Shown here: piece by piece, positions 1-7,685 of the stretch
Layout: each line of letters begins with the position of its first letter
How positions within the stretch are numbered: position 1 is the first letter of the stretch
Assembly (NCBI GenBank): GCA_964614945.1
Contig: CAZTNW010000005.1
Coordinates: forward strand, 13,297-77,296
DNA from: CAZTNW01 sp964614945
GTDB lineage: Bacteria > Caldisericota > JANLFM01
Length of the DNA: 64,000 bases
Direction of reading: 5' to 3'
Notes under the pieces: model-generated
What the model saw: only the letters and a program-made list of their open reading frames with translations
What the model was told of the DNA's origin: nothing
Databases searched by the model: none
Position numbers and translations under genes: made by a program

Positions 1-504
1 GAGCAAAGGCTGAATCCCGAGGAGAAGGGCGGTGGCTAAAGCCGCTAAATTCAAGGAGATGTAGGCGGTGATCCCTCCGGCGATCGGCAACAGAGAGGAA
101 CGGGACGGGCTCTTCCGCGTGAGGAGTAGGAAGAGCGCCCAGGTAGAGAATGGGATCAGGACGGCCATATTGAAGCAATTAGCCCCCAGAGCAGTGATGC
201 CGCCGTCCCCAAAAATCAAGGCTTGAATCAGAAGGACCAGGCTTGTCGCCAGGGAGGCAGCCCAGGGCCCCAGGAGGACGGTGACAAGGGAGGCGCCCAC
301 AGCGTGCCCTGTCGTCCCACCGGGGATGGGAACGTTGAACATCATGATAATGAAGATGAAAGCCGTACCCAGAGCCAGGAGGGGAACCGCTTTCGTCTTC
401 AGGGCTTTCCTCAACCTGGTGAGGCTCAAAACCCAGAATGGAGCGCTGGCCCCGTACATCACAAGATAAGTACTCGGTCCAAGATATCCATCCGGAATAT
501 GCAT
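1..504 (-). CDS. CbiM/NikM-type nickel or cobalt ECF transporter subunit (3' end outside window)
   Basis: Membrane substrate-specific subunit of an energy-coupling-factor importer for Ni2+ or Co2+. The protein begins MHIPDGYL, the hallmark N-terminus of this family, whose first residues (free amino group, His2) bind the metal. 168 codons are visible with no stop, so the gene runs off the window start. Hydrophobic segments and the family motif GGTTGHAVGAS lie around residues 55-70. An AAAGGAG ribosome site precedes the ATG at 504. No cobalamin riboswitch lies upstream; instead there is a NikR-like inverted repeat, so nickel (NikM) is more likely than cobalt. Family assignment is seen in sequence; metal choice is inferred. 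Confidence 0.9.
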   Translation of the reverse strand, partial: MHIPDGYLGPSTYLVMYGASAPFWVLSLTRLRKALKTKAVPLLALGTAFIFIIMMFNVPIPGGTTGHAVGASLVTVLLGPWAASLATSLVLLIQALIFGDGGITALGANCFNMAVLIPFSTWALFLLLTRKSPSRSSLLPIAGGITAYISLNLAALATALLLGIQPLL

Positions 505-519
505 CTCGCTCCTTTCTTA

Positions 520-546
520 GTATTACTATTTTTATAAAAGTAATAC
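520..546. promoter_or_regulatory. Putative NikR operator
   Basis: Perfect inverted repeat GTATTAC-N13-GTAATAC, total 27 bp, between the importer start at 504 and the divergent aldehyde oxidoreductase start at 644. Spacing and arms closely match the GTGTTAC-N13/14-GTAACAC NikR sites described in several anaerobic bacteria. It sits 16 bp before the importer ATG, a position suited to blocking transcription when nickel is abundant. It could also affect the divergent gene. Confidence 0.6.
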
Positions 547-643
547 AGTTGATCGAGAGAGTCAATGTAGATGTCCCGCTCTTGACTCTTTCCTCCCGCC
601 TGAATACGATGGATGTAATCAATCTTTCTCACAAGGAGTGCCC

Positions 644-2482
644 ATGAAAGGCTGGACCGGAAAAATCTTAAGAGTGAACCTGACTGAAAAAACCTGGAAA
701 GCGGAATCATTCAGCGAGGACTTCGCCTTAAAATGGGTGGGTGGACGTGGCTTTGCCACTAAGATCCTTTTCGATGAGTTGAAACCAGGGATTGATCCTT
801 TAGGACCGGAGAACAAGCTCGTGGTGGCGGTGGGTCCCATCGCCGGTATACCCGCTCCCAACACCGGTAAGACGGTAGTAGCGGCCAAGTCTCCGATGAC
901 AGGAGGCTACGGCGACGGTAATCTGGGAACCCGCATGACGGAAAATCTAAGAAAAGCCGGCTACGACGCCTTGATTGTTGAGGGAAAGGCCGACCGACCG
1001 ACGATGCTCTATATCGAGGATGACAAGGTAGAATTCATCCCCGCCGATGAGGTATGGGGAAAAGGAACCTATGAGACAAACGACTGGATTTACGGGAAGT
1101 ACGGCAAGGGGATCGGTGTCCTGAATATCGGTCAGGGCGGGGAAAATCTGGTGCGCTATGCTGTTATCCGTAGCATGGAAGGCCGGGCGGGCGGAAGGCC
1201 GGGTATGGGTGCGGTGATGGGCTCCAAGTTGCTTAAAGCGATAGTGGCCAAGGGCACGAAGCCGATCCCGCAGGCCGATCCGGAAGAGATGAAGAGGGTT
1301 GGCCCGGGAGATCTGCGCGAAGTGCACCGGATCGACAAGGAAGCGGGCTGGTCGATTCAGGGAACGACGGGGGTCCTGGCCTGGTGTAACGAGGTGGCCG
1401 CCCTCCCTGTCCGTAACTTCCGCAAAACCCATCACCCCGAGGCCTGGAAAGTTGACGGGGAAAGACTCAACAACCTGAGAGTGACTACTTACGGCTGCCC
1501 CAACTGCACCATGCGCTGTGGGATCACCATTTTAGACAGCCACGGCCGCGAGTCCGAGCTCGATTATGAGAATGTCGGTCTCCTGGGGCCGAACTTGGAG
1601 ATCTTTGACTATCCCCAGGTGGCGGCACTCAATTACCTCTGCGATGACTACGGGATCGATACCATGTCGAGTGGTTGCGTCCTGAGCTTCTACGCCGACG
1701 CCATCGACCAGGGTGCCGTTGAGGGTGGTTTCCGCTTCGGAGACGCCGTCCGCGCACAGGAGCTCTTGGGCGAGATTTCCCTCAGGACGACGGAGATCGG
1801 TAACATTCTGGCCGAGGGCGTCCTGCGGGCCGCCCGTAAGTTCGGCAAGGGCTCTGAGGATTATGCCATGCAAGTTAAGGGACTTGAGATAGCCGCCTAC
1901 AACTGCAAATTTATTCCGGGTATGGCCCTCGCTTATGGTACTAGCCCGATTGGCGGACACCATAAGGAGTCCTGGGTTATCACTTTCGAAGTCAAACAGA
2001 CAACGAGGGAATCCTACGGGCCGGAGAAAGCCCAGAAAGTGATCGAGCTGCAGAGGATCCGAGGCGGACTTTTTGAATTTCTCGTGGCCTGCCGGTTCCC
2101 CTGGGTGGAGGTCGGCTGGAGTCTGGAACACTATCCCAAATACTTCAAACTTGTAACGGGGGTGGATTGGACTCTCGATAATTTCTGGAACCTGGCGGAC
2201 AGGACTTACGCCCTGATCAAACTCTTCTGGTTGCGCGAGTTTCCTCTGACCAGTCGACGCGACGATTACCCTCCCGCTGTTTGGTTCGACCCAAAGAACG
2301 CCGACACAGAGGGCCCCATTGCCGGCCAGGTGCTCGAATATGATAAGTACGACAGCCTTCTGCAGCATTACTATGACATCCGCGGCTACGACGAGAGAGG
2401 AATCCCTACCCTTTCTACCCTGGAGAGGCTCGGATTGACGGAGGAGGCTAAGGTTGCGCAGAAATACGGCAGCCTGAAATAA
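644..2482 (+). CDS. aor: Aldehyde:ferredoxin oxidoreductase (tungsten/molybdopterin enzyme)
   Basis: Cytoplasmic enzyme of the AOR family that oxidises aldehydes to acids and passes electrons to ferredoxin, using a bis-pterin W/Mo centre and one [4Fe-4S] cluster. Cluster ligands are visible as C285-x2-C288-x3-C292 and C483 (VACRFPW). The N-terminal GRGFATKILFDEL and the APNTGKTVVAAKSPMTGG segment match the pterin-binding domain. Length (612 aa) is normal. I chose ATG 644 over GTG 638 because the AAGGAG site at 633-638 overlaps the latter. Followed 2 bp later by a MoaD-like gene, a usual partner. Substrate cannot be told from sequence; it could be a formaldehyde or carboxylate-reductase-type homologue. 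Confidence 0.95.
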   Translation: MKGWTGKILRVNLTEKTWKAESFSEDFALKWVGGRGFATKILFDELKPGIDPLGPENKLVVAVGPIAGIPAPNTGKTVVAAKSPMTGGYGDGNLGTRMTENLRKAGYDALIVEGKADRPTMLYIEDDKVEFIPADEVWGKGTYETNDWIYGKYGKGIGVLNIGQGGENLVRYAVIRSMEGRAGGRPGMGAVMGSKLLKAIVAKGTKPIPQADPEEMKRVGPGDLREVHRIDKEAGWSIQGTTGVLAWCNEVAALPVRNFRKTHHPEAWKVDGERLNNLRVTTYGCPNCTMRCGITILDSHGRESELDYENVGLLGPNLEIFDYPQVAALNYLCDDYGIDTMSSGCVLSFYADAIDQGAVEGGFRFGDAVRAQELLGEISLRTTEIGNILAEGVLRAARKFGKGSEDYAMQVKGLEIAAYNCKFIPGMALAYGTSPIGGHHKESWVITFEVKQTTRESYGPEKAQKVIELQRIRGGLFEFLVACRFPWVEVGWSLEHYPKYFKLVTGVDWTLDNFWNLADRTYALIKLFWLREFPLTSRRDDYPPAVWFDPKNADTEGPIAGQVLEYDKYDSLLQHYYDIRGYDERGIPTLSTLERLGLTEEAKVAQKYGSLK

Positions 2483-2484
2483 AG

Positions 2485-2757
2485 GTGAGAATCACATTAC
2501 GAAGAGAGCAATCGGATAAGAGAAAGCTGCTGAGAGTGACGGTTAAGCTTATCGGCCCCTTCATCCACCAGCTTGGCTTCAGCGAGAAGAAGCTTGAGGT
2601 ACCGCAGGGGACCACGGTGGATGGCATCTTCGACCTGATCAAGCTGGACAGAAGCTGGCCCAACATTGTAACAAGGAACGGCGAGGGCGTGGAACCTGCA
2701 GAAATCGTGGCCGCAGGCGACAGGATAGTAATCTCCGCGATCTATTCCGGCGGCTAA
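2485..2757 (+). CDS. MoaD/ThiS-family sulfur carrier
   Basis: Small beta-grasp protein ending in the di-glycine IYSGG needed for thiocarboxylation. Such proteins donate sulfur in molybdopterin/tungstopterin synthesis. It follows the aldehyde oxidoreductase with 2 bp spacing, an arrangement common for AOR genes, so it probably supplies that enzyme's pterin cofactor. The first 17 residues are basic and atypical; an in-frame GTG at 2536 (protein starting TVKLIGPF) would give the usual family length, and neither start has a strong ribosome site, so the N-terminus is uncertain. Confidence 0.85.
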   Translation: MRITLRREQSDKRKLLRVTVKLIGPFIHQLGFSEKKLEVPQGTTVDGIFDLIKLDRSWPNIVTRNGEGVEPAEIVAAGDRIVISAIYSGG

Positions 2758-2768
2758 TCCTCCTTAAT

Positions 2769-3233
2769 TCAGTTTACGTCCCCCAGGTAGATCGGCCCCC
2801 TGTAATCCTCGAGCCGGGGAAGGATTTCGGCGAGGACCCGCGGGTAGATGCGCACTCCCTTCAGGCGCTCGAGCGGAATCCACTCCGCCCCTAATTGGTG
2901 TTGATCGGGGACCGAGGGCCCTTCTACTCGGGAGCTAGGGCAGAGTCTTACTCTGAACATCAGTTCGATCTGGTGTACTTCCTCCTCCTCATCCTTGAAC
3001 TCATGGTGGGTGGAGATGTACTCCCGCACGAGGGATGGGTCTTTCATCTCCAACTTCAGGCCGTCTCCCAGCTCCTCCCGGCATTCCCGGAGGAGAGTTT
3101 CGCGGAATGTCTCCCCCGAGAGCTGCCCTCCGCCGGGAAGGAGGTAGAAAGGCCCCAAGGAATCGGCATTACGGATGAGCAGGATCTTCCCATCTTCGAT
3201 GATGAGGGCCTTGATTGAATTTCTCAGGTACAT
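2769..3233 (-). CDS. Nudix hydrolase
   Basis: 154-aa Nudix-fold hydrolase. The Nudix box GX5EX7REUXEEXGU is present around residues 35-57 (GGQLSGETFRETLL followed by RECREELGD) with all catalytic glutamates. These enzymes hydrolyse nucleoside diphosphates linked to another group; the substrate is not predictable here. It is convergent with the MoaD-like gene, the two stops being about 10 bp apart. The 190-bp gap to the next minus-strand gene holds no recognisable gene. Confidence 0.9.
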   Translation of the reverse strand: MYLRNSIKALIIEDGKILLIRNADSLGPFYLLPGGGQLSGETFRETLLRECREELGDGLKLEMKDPSLVREYISTHHEFKDEEEEVHQIELMFRVRLCPSSRVEGPSVPDQHQLGAEWIPLERLKGVRIYPRVLAEILPRLEDYRGPIYLGDVN

Positions 3234-3424
3234 CTTTTCCCTCTCCGGACCTGTGCCTTCAGCATTTCATTCCCGTCCTCTTTGCGGATGATACGCAGGC
3301 ATCAATCATACCTTCTGCGCCTCCGCCTTCAAATTCAAGAGAATCGCTTGGTAATTCCCGCAGAAACCCCGGAGCTGAGGGGCTTTATTCACCCGTTCGG
3401 CAAAACGGCTCCGCTTAGAAAACC

Positions 3425-5731
3425 TCAGCGGAAGAGGATTCCGGCGTACTTGATCGTTATCGAGGAGGGACTCGGACGGAGCATTCTCTCCTCGAGGGAG
3501 GCGGCCTTTGCCCTCAATTCCTCCTCCTTTGCCCTCAGGCTTTCCGCCGCTCTTGCCTCCATCTCCATGAGCTGGGAGTTCAGCCTGGCGATCTCGAGCT
3601 TGGCCTGATCCCTCTTCAACTTCGCCTTCTCCCTCTTCGTCACGGAGCTTCCCGCTCTCCTCAGGCTTCCCCGGCCGCTTTTCCCCATCAGGATCGAGAT
3701 CACTCCGACCCCGATATCCATCGTGGTCTCGGTGGAGATGGCCTTGAGCTCCGCCTCTGCCTCCATCTTTTTACTCTCGACCCGGCGGAGCTTCTCTCTG
3801 AAGACGAGCATTTTCTGCTCGAATCCAATCCTCGACCTCTCCATCTCACCGCTCAGGACCTGGTGTAGCTTTTCTTCTACCAGCCGGAGAAAATCCTCCC
3901 TGCTTTCTCCCAACCTGCTGTAGAGCTTGAAGTAGGAGCTGTAATAATACTTCTCCTCGTGCGCCTTGACTACTTGTTTGAATTGATCATGCGTCTTCTT
4001 CAGGAAATCCTTTTTATGAAGGTAGCCGGGGATCTCGCCCACTGTCGCTCCTTCAGGAAGGATGGGCTCGGTTGCGGGCGGATGGTCGAGGAACTGGAAG
4101 TTTTCGCCGGAGATGATCTCCCCCTCCACCTTGAGGAGGGCCCTGTAGCTTTTCTCGGCGTAAATGCCGGCCGTCTCCTGCTTGAAGAGAGCCTCTCCCT
4201 CGAGGTAAAGGTAGGGGAAATAAGGACCGGGGCCTCTGTTCGTCTCGTAGAGTACCGGGATTTCGGGCGGAAATTCCGGTAGATATTGCTTCTTTTCAGG
4301 AGGGACGGCGTCCATCGCCTGCAGGGGAACTGAGCTTTTCTTCCCCGCCATCAGCTCTCCCACCTGGGCTTTGGTCAGCGGACCTCGCAGGTAGTTCATC
4401 GCCCAGCGCGAAGTGATCACCTTCGGCGTGGTCGCGTGGATGTTATGCAGGAGGAAGACCCGCGGCTTGAGGGAGCCCAAGATCCGGTCGAAGTATCCCC
4501 TGTCGAGCGACTTCCCCGATTCCTGAAACGTTCCCTCCAGGCCCGACATCACCCTCTCTTTGTCCCTCTCCTGCTGCAGCTTCCCCAGAAACCAGGTTCC
4601 GGCATTGGTCAGCCCCTTGTAGTCTATATCCACCGGGTTCTGGGTGGCGAGGATTACTGAAATGCCGAAGGCCCTGGCCTGTTTCATCAGCGTGAGCATG
4701 GGGTACTTGGAGGGAGGATCCTTGGGGTAGGGGGGGAAGTAGCCGAATATCTCGTCGAAATAGAGTATCAGGCGGGGGCTGTCCGTTCCCGGCTGCATCC
4801 TCATCCAGGAGATGAGTTCCCCCAGGAGGAGGGTGACGAAAAACATCCTCTCTGAGTCTGAAAGGTGGGCGATGTAGAAGATCGATACCCGCGGCTTATC
4901 CCCCTTCCGGATGAATTCTTCGATGGAGAGGGGCTCCCCGCTGAGCCAGGTCTGAAAGGCCGGGGAGGCGATCAGGGAGTTGATCTGCATGCTGAGCTTC
5001 GCCCGTTCCTCCGGGGGGAAGAAGGAGTCCACGCTGAAGACCCCTAATTTGCTGAAGGGAGGCTTCTGCACCTGCATTATTAGGTCCTCGATCGAGAGAT
5101 CGCTCCCGCTCTGCCAGGCGTTCTGCAGGATGGTGGAGATTAGGATGTGCTCCCGGCTCTTTACCGGATCGGCCTCGATTCCGATCAGCCCGAGCAATGC
5201 TGTGGCGATTCCCTTGATCTTCTCGATCACCTCTTCCTCGCCCAGCTCCTTCTCCGGACGCTTGAAGCTCTGCAGGGCGCTGACCGGGACTCCGGCCGTG
5301 GAGCCGGGAGTGAAGATGGTGTAATCGGCCGCCTCCTTCAATTTCAGCAATCTCTCCGGAGGAATTTCCCAATCGCTCAGGCCCTTTTGCCAGAGGTTGG
5401 CCAGGTTCTCGGCGTAGGCATCAACACTCAGCCCCTTCATCTCCGTCTGGGCTGGATCCACCCAAGGTTTGAAGCCGGAGGGCTTCAAACCAGGAAAGGT
5501 CAGAAGGAGGTTGGTGAGGTCTCCCTTGGGGTCGATAGCGAGGACGGGAATGCCGTCGAGGATGGTTTCCTCGAGCGTCACGATCCCCAGGCCGGTCTTG
5601 CCGGATCCGGTCATTCCGATGATCAGGGCGTGGGTAGTGAGGTCCCGGGTACGGTAGAGGTATTTCTCCTTCAGTTCCCCCGTCTCCGGATCGACTTCCT
5701 TGCCAATATAGAGATCCTGTTTGTCCTCCAT
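3425..5731 (-). CDS. HerA-like/DUF87 ATP-binding protein
   Basis: 768-aa P-loop ATPase of the HerA/FtsK-like group. After a short N-terminus, Walker A GMTGSGKT is near residues 39-46 and Walker B with acidic residues (LILYFDEIFGYFPP) near 325-338. A TQNPVDIDYKGL segment follows, where sensor residues sit in helicase-type relatives. The C-terminal ~200 residues are rich in Glu, Lys, Arg and Leu and look like a coiled coil, including a glycine-rich GVGVISILMGKSGRGS patch. HerA proteins pump or unwind DNA, but no NurA nuclease partner is nearby, so the role here is unknown. It lies downstream of a VWA-SLH surface protein on the same strand. Confidence 0.75.
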   Translation of the reverse strand: MEDKQDLYIGKEVDPETGELKEKYLYRTRDLTTHALIIGMTGSGKTGLGIVTLEETILDGIPVLAIDPKGDLTNLLLTFPGLKPSGFKPWVDPAQTEMKGLSVDAYAENLANLWQKGLSDWEIPPERLLKLKEAADYTIFTPGSTAGVPVSALQSFKRPEKELGEEEVIEKIKGIATALLGLIGIEADPVKSREHILISTILQNAWQSGSDLSIEDLIMQVQKPPFSKLGVFSVDSFFPPEERAKLSMQINSLIASPAFQTWLSGEPLSIEEFIRKGDKPRVSIFYIAHLSDSERMFFVTLLLGELISWMRMQPGTDSPRLILYFDEIFGYFPPYPKDPPSKYPMLTLMKQARAFGISVILATQNPVDIDYKGLTNAGTWFLGKLQQERDKERVMSGLEGTFQESGKSLDRGYFDRILGSLKPRVFLLHNIHATTPKVITSRWAMNYLRGPLTKAQVGELMAGKKSSVPLQAMDAVPPEKKQYLPEFPPEIPVLYETNRGPGPYFPYLYLEGEALFKQETAGIYAEKSYRALLKVEGEIISGENFQFLDHPPATEPILPEGATVGEIPGYLHKKDFLKKTHDQFKQVVKAHEEKYYYSSYFKLYSRLGESREDFLRLVEEKLHQVLSGEMERSRIGFEQKMLVFREKLRRVESKKMEAEAELKAISTETTMDIGVGVISILMGKSGRGSLRRAGSSVTKREKAKLKRDQAKLEIARLNSQLMEMEARAAESLRAKEEELRAKAASLEERMLRPSPSSITIKYAGILFR

Positions 5732-5817
5732 TTTCCCTCCTTTTTTGTTTCTATTCGCATCTTCATTTTAGGGGAAATGGAGGGTTTTAAAAAATCCCAC
5801 GGTGTTAAATGGCGGAG

Positions 5818-5854
5818 TCAGGTCTTGCGATCCATACTAAGGTAGAAGACCTGA
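5818..5854. repeat. Inverted repeat between minus-strand genes
   Basis: Perfect 9-bp arms TCAGGTCTT and AAGACCTGA separated by 19 bp. It lies just after the stop of the VWA-SLH gene (minus) and upstream of the ATPase gene. No run of T follows in either direction, so it may be a weak terminator, a processing site or an operator for the ATPase gene. Confidence 0.4.
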
Positions 5855-5865
5855 TCCCCGGATGA

Positions 5866-7512
5866 TTATTCCAGGCTGAAAAACAAAGTCAGGGCCAGCT
5901 CACCATCTGTGTAGAGCTCTACGGAATAGAAACCTGCCGGGAAAATCCCCGCTCCTGCCTGAATCTCGATGTGGAAAGCAGCTGTACCGGAGCTTTGCTT
6001 CACCACGACAGTGGTTGCTTCGCCAATCAGCTCCTCTTCGTAATACCATTGGCAGGTTATCTGCGACTCATTTGCTTTGCCCCCCTTGTAAGAGAGCCAG
6101 CAGTAAAGTTTTGTCGTCGTATCGGCCGGGAATTCTATCCCGGGATCCACTGGCTCATTATCCGCGTCCAGCTGGGTGCAGATTTCCGCTTCAATGATGG
6201 CGAAGGCAAGATCGGTTGGGATGAGCGTAGGAGAGCCGAAAGCGCCGGTTGCATCCATCATTCGATAGACAAGTACGCAGGCTTGTGCCCTGGTGGCGGA
6301 AGTGTCGCCTAGAAGGAAATCCGATTGGTTGATGTAGGAGTCGGGCTTCTTGAGCACTCCAATCTCGAGAATACCCTCCACGTAAGGGTAGGCCCAGTGG
6401 TCCTTATCGATGTCGCCGAAAGAGGGAGTTGGGGGACTCGCTGTCCAGCCGTTCTCCGCGCCGATTATCTTCACAATCTGAGTTTTACTGACCGGATCGT
6501 CAGGCCTGAAGGTGCCGTCCGGGAAACCCTTCAACAACCCTCTCTTCGCCGCTGCTTCAACGTAGCCGTAGGCCCAGTGATCTGGAGCGACGTCGGGGAA
6601 AGAAACAGCAGCTGGCTTCACCTCGGGAATCCTGAGGGCGATGGTGATCACCTTAGCGAATTGGGCCCGTGTGATCATCTGATCAGGGCGGAAGAAACCG
6701 TCCGGGAATCCTTTGAGGATCCCGATCTTGCTTAGCTTCTCCAGCTCCAGCAGTGCCCAGTGACCGGAGATGTCCGGGAAAACGCGGCCCACCTCGGCCA
6801 CCGCCGTGGAGATGACGGAAGAGATTACCTGCGGCACCTTGCTCGCCTCGTCAGCCTCAAAAACCTGACCGCCGGTGAGGGTTGCGAGTTGTTTGAACGC
6901 ATCCTTGGCAGCGTAACTGGCTCCGCCTGTTAAGATGGGAAAGATGTGAACCGGATCAAGGTTCTGTGCCACAGTGGCCACATCCGAGACGGTGTACTGG
7001 TAGGTGTGTTTTCCGTCCTCGGAAATCTCCCCTCTCTCGTGAGGCTCGGCGTCACCCATTAGAATGACGATCTTTCCCGCTCCATTACGCCAGGGACCAA
7101 GGGTAACGCTATCCATAGCCCGGAGCAAGGCCTCATAAACAGCTTCAGGGTTGTCACCGCCCCCACTGGCCTCGAGGGCATTGATGTTAGCTACGATAGC
7201 ACCCACGTTGCTCGTAAAGGGGAAATCCTGGAAGACCGGCTCATCTGCAGGCAGAGAGCCGATATCCTTGTAACCCACGAGGCCCACGCGGAAATCGGAG
7301 GTCTGAGATGCTAGGGTGTTGATGATCATTGTGGCCTGATCCTTCACCTGGTCGATGTCGTCGTCCATGGAGCCGGTTGTGTCGATGCAGAAAACGAGGT
7401 CGATCATGCCAGCTGAGGCGGCAGCAGAAGGGCTCAGGATCCTCAGTGCGAGCAGAAGGACGGCGATTAGAAATGGAATAAGAATTCTCGACAGGGTCTT
7501 TAGATTCAGCAA
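5866..7512 (-). CDS. Secreted VWA-domain protein with three SLH domains
   Basis: Exported surface protein. A hydrophobic signal (LIPFLIAVLLLALRI) ends near an SAAASAG cleavage region. A von Willebrand A domain follows with the metal-binding MIDAS motif DTTGS near residue 45 and supporting NPEAVYEAL and GDAEPHE segments. Three SLH modules (VFPDISGHWALLELEKL, FPDVAPDHWAYGYVEAA, FGDIDKDHWAYPYVE; each with an ITRAQ/VSKTQ/ATRAQ end) occupy about residues 245-430; the last ~115 residues are an unassigned domain. The start is taken as TTG 7512 because AAGGAGG lies 5 bp upstream and gives a proper signal peptide; a longer reading frame adds 22 unlikely residues. SLH domains bind cell-wall polysaccharide; ligand of the VWA domain is unknown. 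Confidence 0.9.
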   Translation of the reverse strand: MLNLKTLSRILIPFLIAVLLLALRILSPSAAASAGMIDLVFCIDTTGSMDDDIDQVKDQATMIINTLASQTSDFRVGLVGYKDIGSLPADEPVFQDFPFTSNVGAIVANINALEASGGGDNPEAVYEALLRAMDSVTLGPWRNGAGKIVILMGDAEPHERGEISEDGKHTYQYTVSDVATVAQNLDPVHIFPILTGGASYAAKDAFKQLATLTGGQVFEADEASKVPQVISSVISTAVAEVGRVFPDISGHWALLELEKLSKIGILKGFPDGFFRPDQMITRAQFAKVITIALRIPEVKPAAVSFPDVAPDHWAYGYVEAAAKRGLLKGFPDGTFRPDDPVSKTQIVKIIGAENGWTASPPTPSFGDIDKDHWAYPYVEGILEIGVLKKPDSYINQSDFLLGDTSATRAQACVLVYRMMDATGAFGSPTLIPTDLAFAIIEAEICTQLDADNEPVDPGIEFPADTTTKLYCWLSYKGGKANESQITCQWYYEEELIGEATTVVVKQSSGTAAFHIEIQAGAGIFPAGFYSVELYTDGELALTLFFSLE

Positions 7513-7613
7513 TATTCCCTCCTTGAGTCCTTTGATGGTGTTGAATTTGATTCTATCGGCACAAGAGAAGAGGGTCAAATACTAATCTAAGTTTAGCGAA
7601 TGACCAGGAGGTT

Positions 7614-7664
7614 TAAGGAACTCCTCAGGGAATTGTTCGTTTTCCCTCCCTGAGGAGTTCCTTA
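7614..7664. terminator. Strong hairpin, possible terminator
   Basis: Perfect 18-bp inverted repeat (TAAGGAACTCCTCAGGGA and its complement) with a 15-nt loop, between the stop of the MerR-type gene at 7686 and the start of the VWA-SLH gene, both on the minus strand. There is no T-tract after the stem in either direction, so it is not a typical intrinsic terminator; it could block readthrough, protect an mRNA end or be a relic of a mobile repeat. Confidence 0.5.
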
Positions 7665-7685
7665 GGTAACAAGATGAGCGTGCCT

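Noticed and set aside
505..643. Cobalamin riboswitch before the CbiM/NikM gene
   Set aside because: No B12-box or GCCACTG-type core present; only the NikR-like repeat is seen.
1532..2368. 278-codon antisense frame within the aldehyde oxidoreductase gene
   Set aside because: Opposite to a clear enzyme gene; no ribosome site or domain; typical of GC-rich third-position bias.
3215..3608. Plus-strand frames near the Nudix/ATPase gap
   Set aside because: No ribosome site or domain; partly antisense to the ATPase gene.
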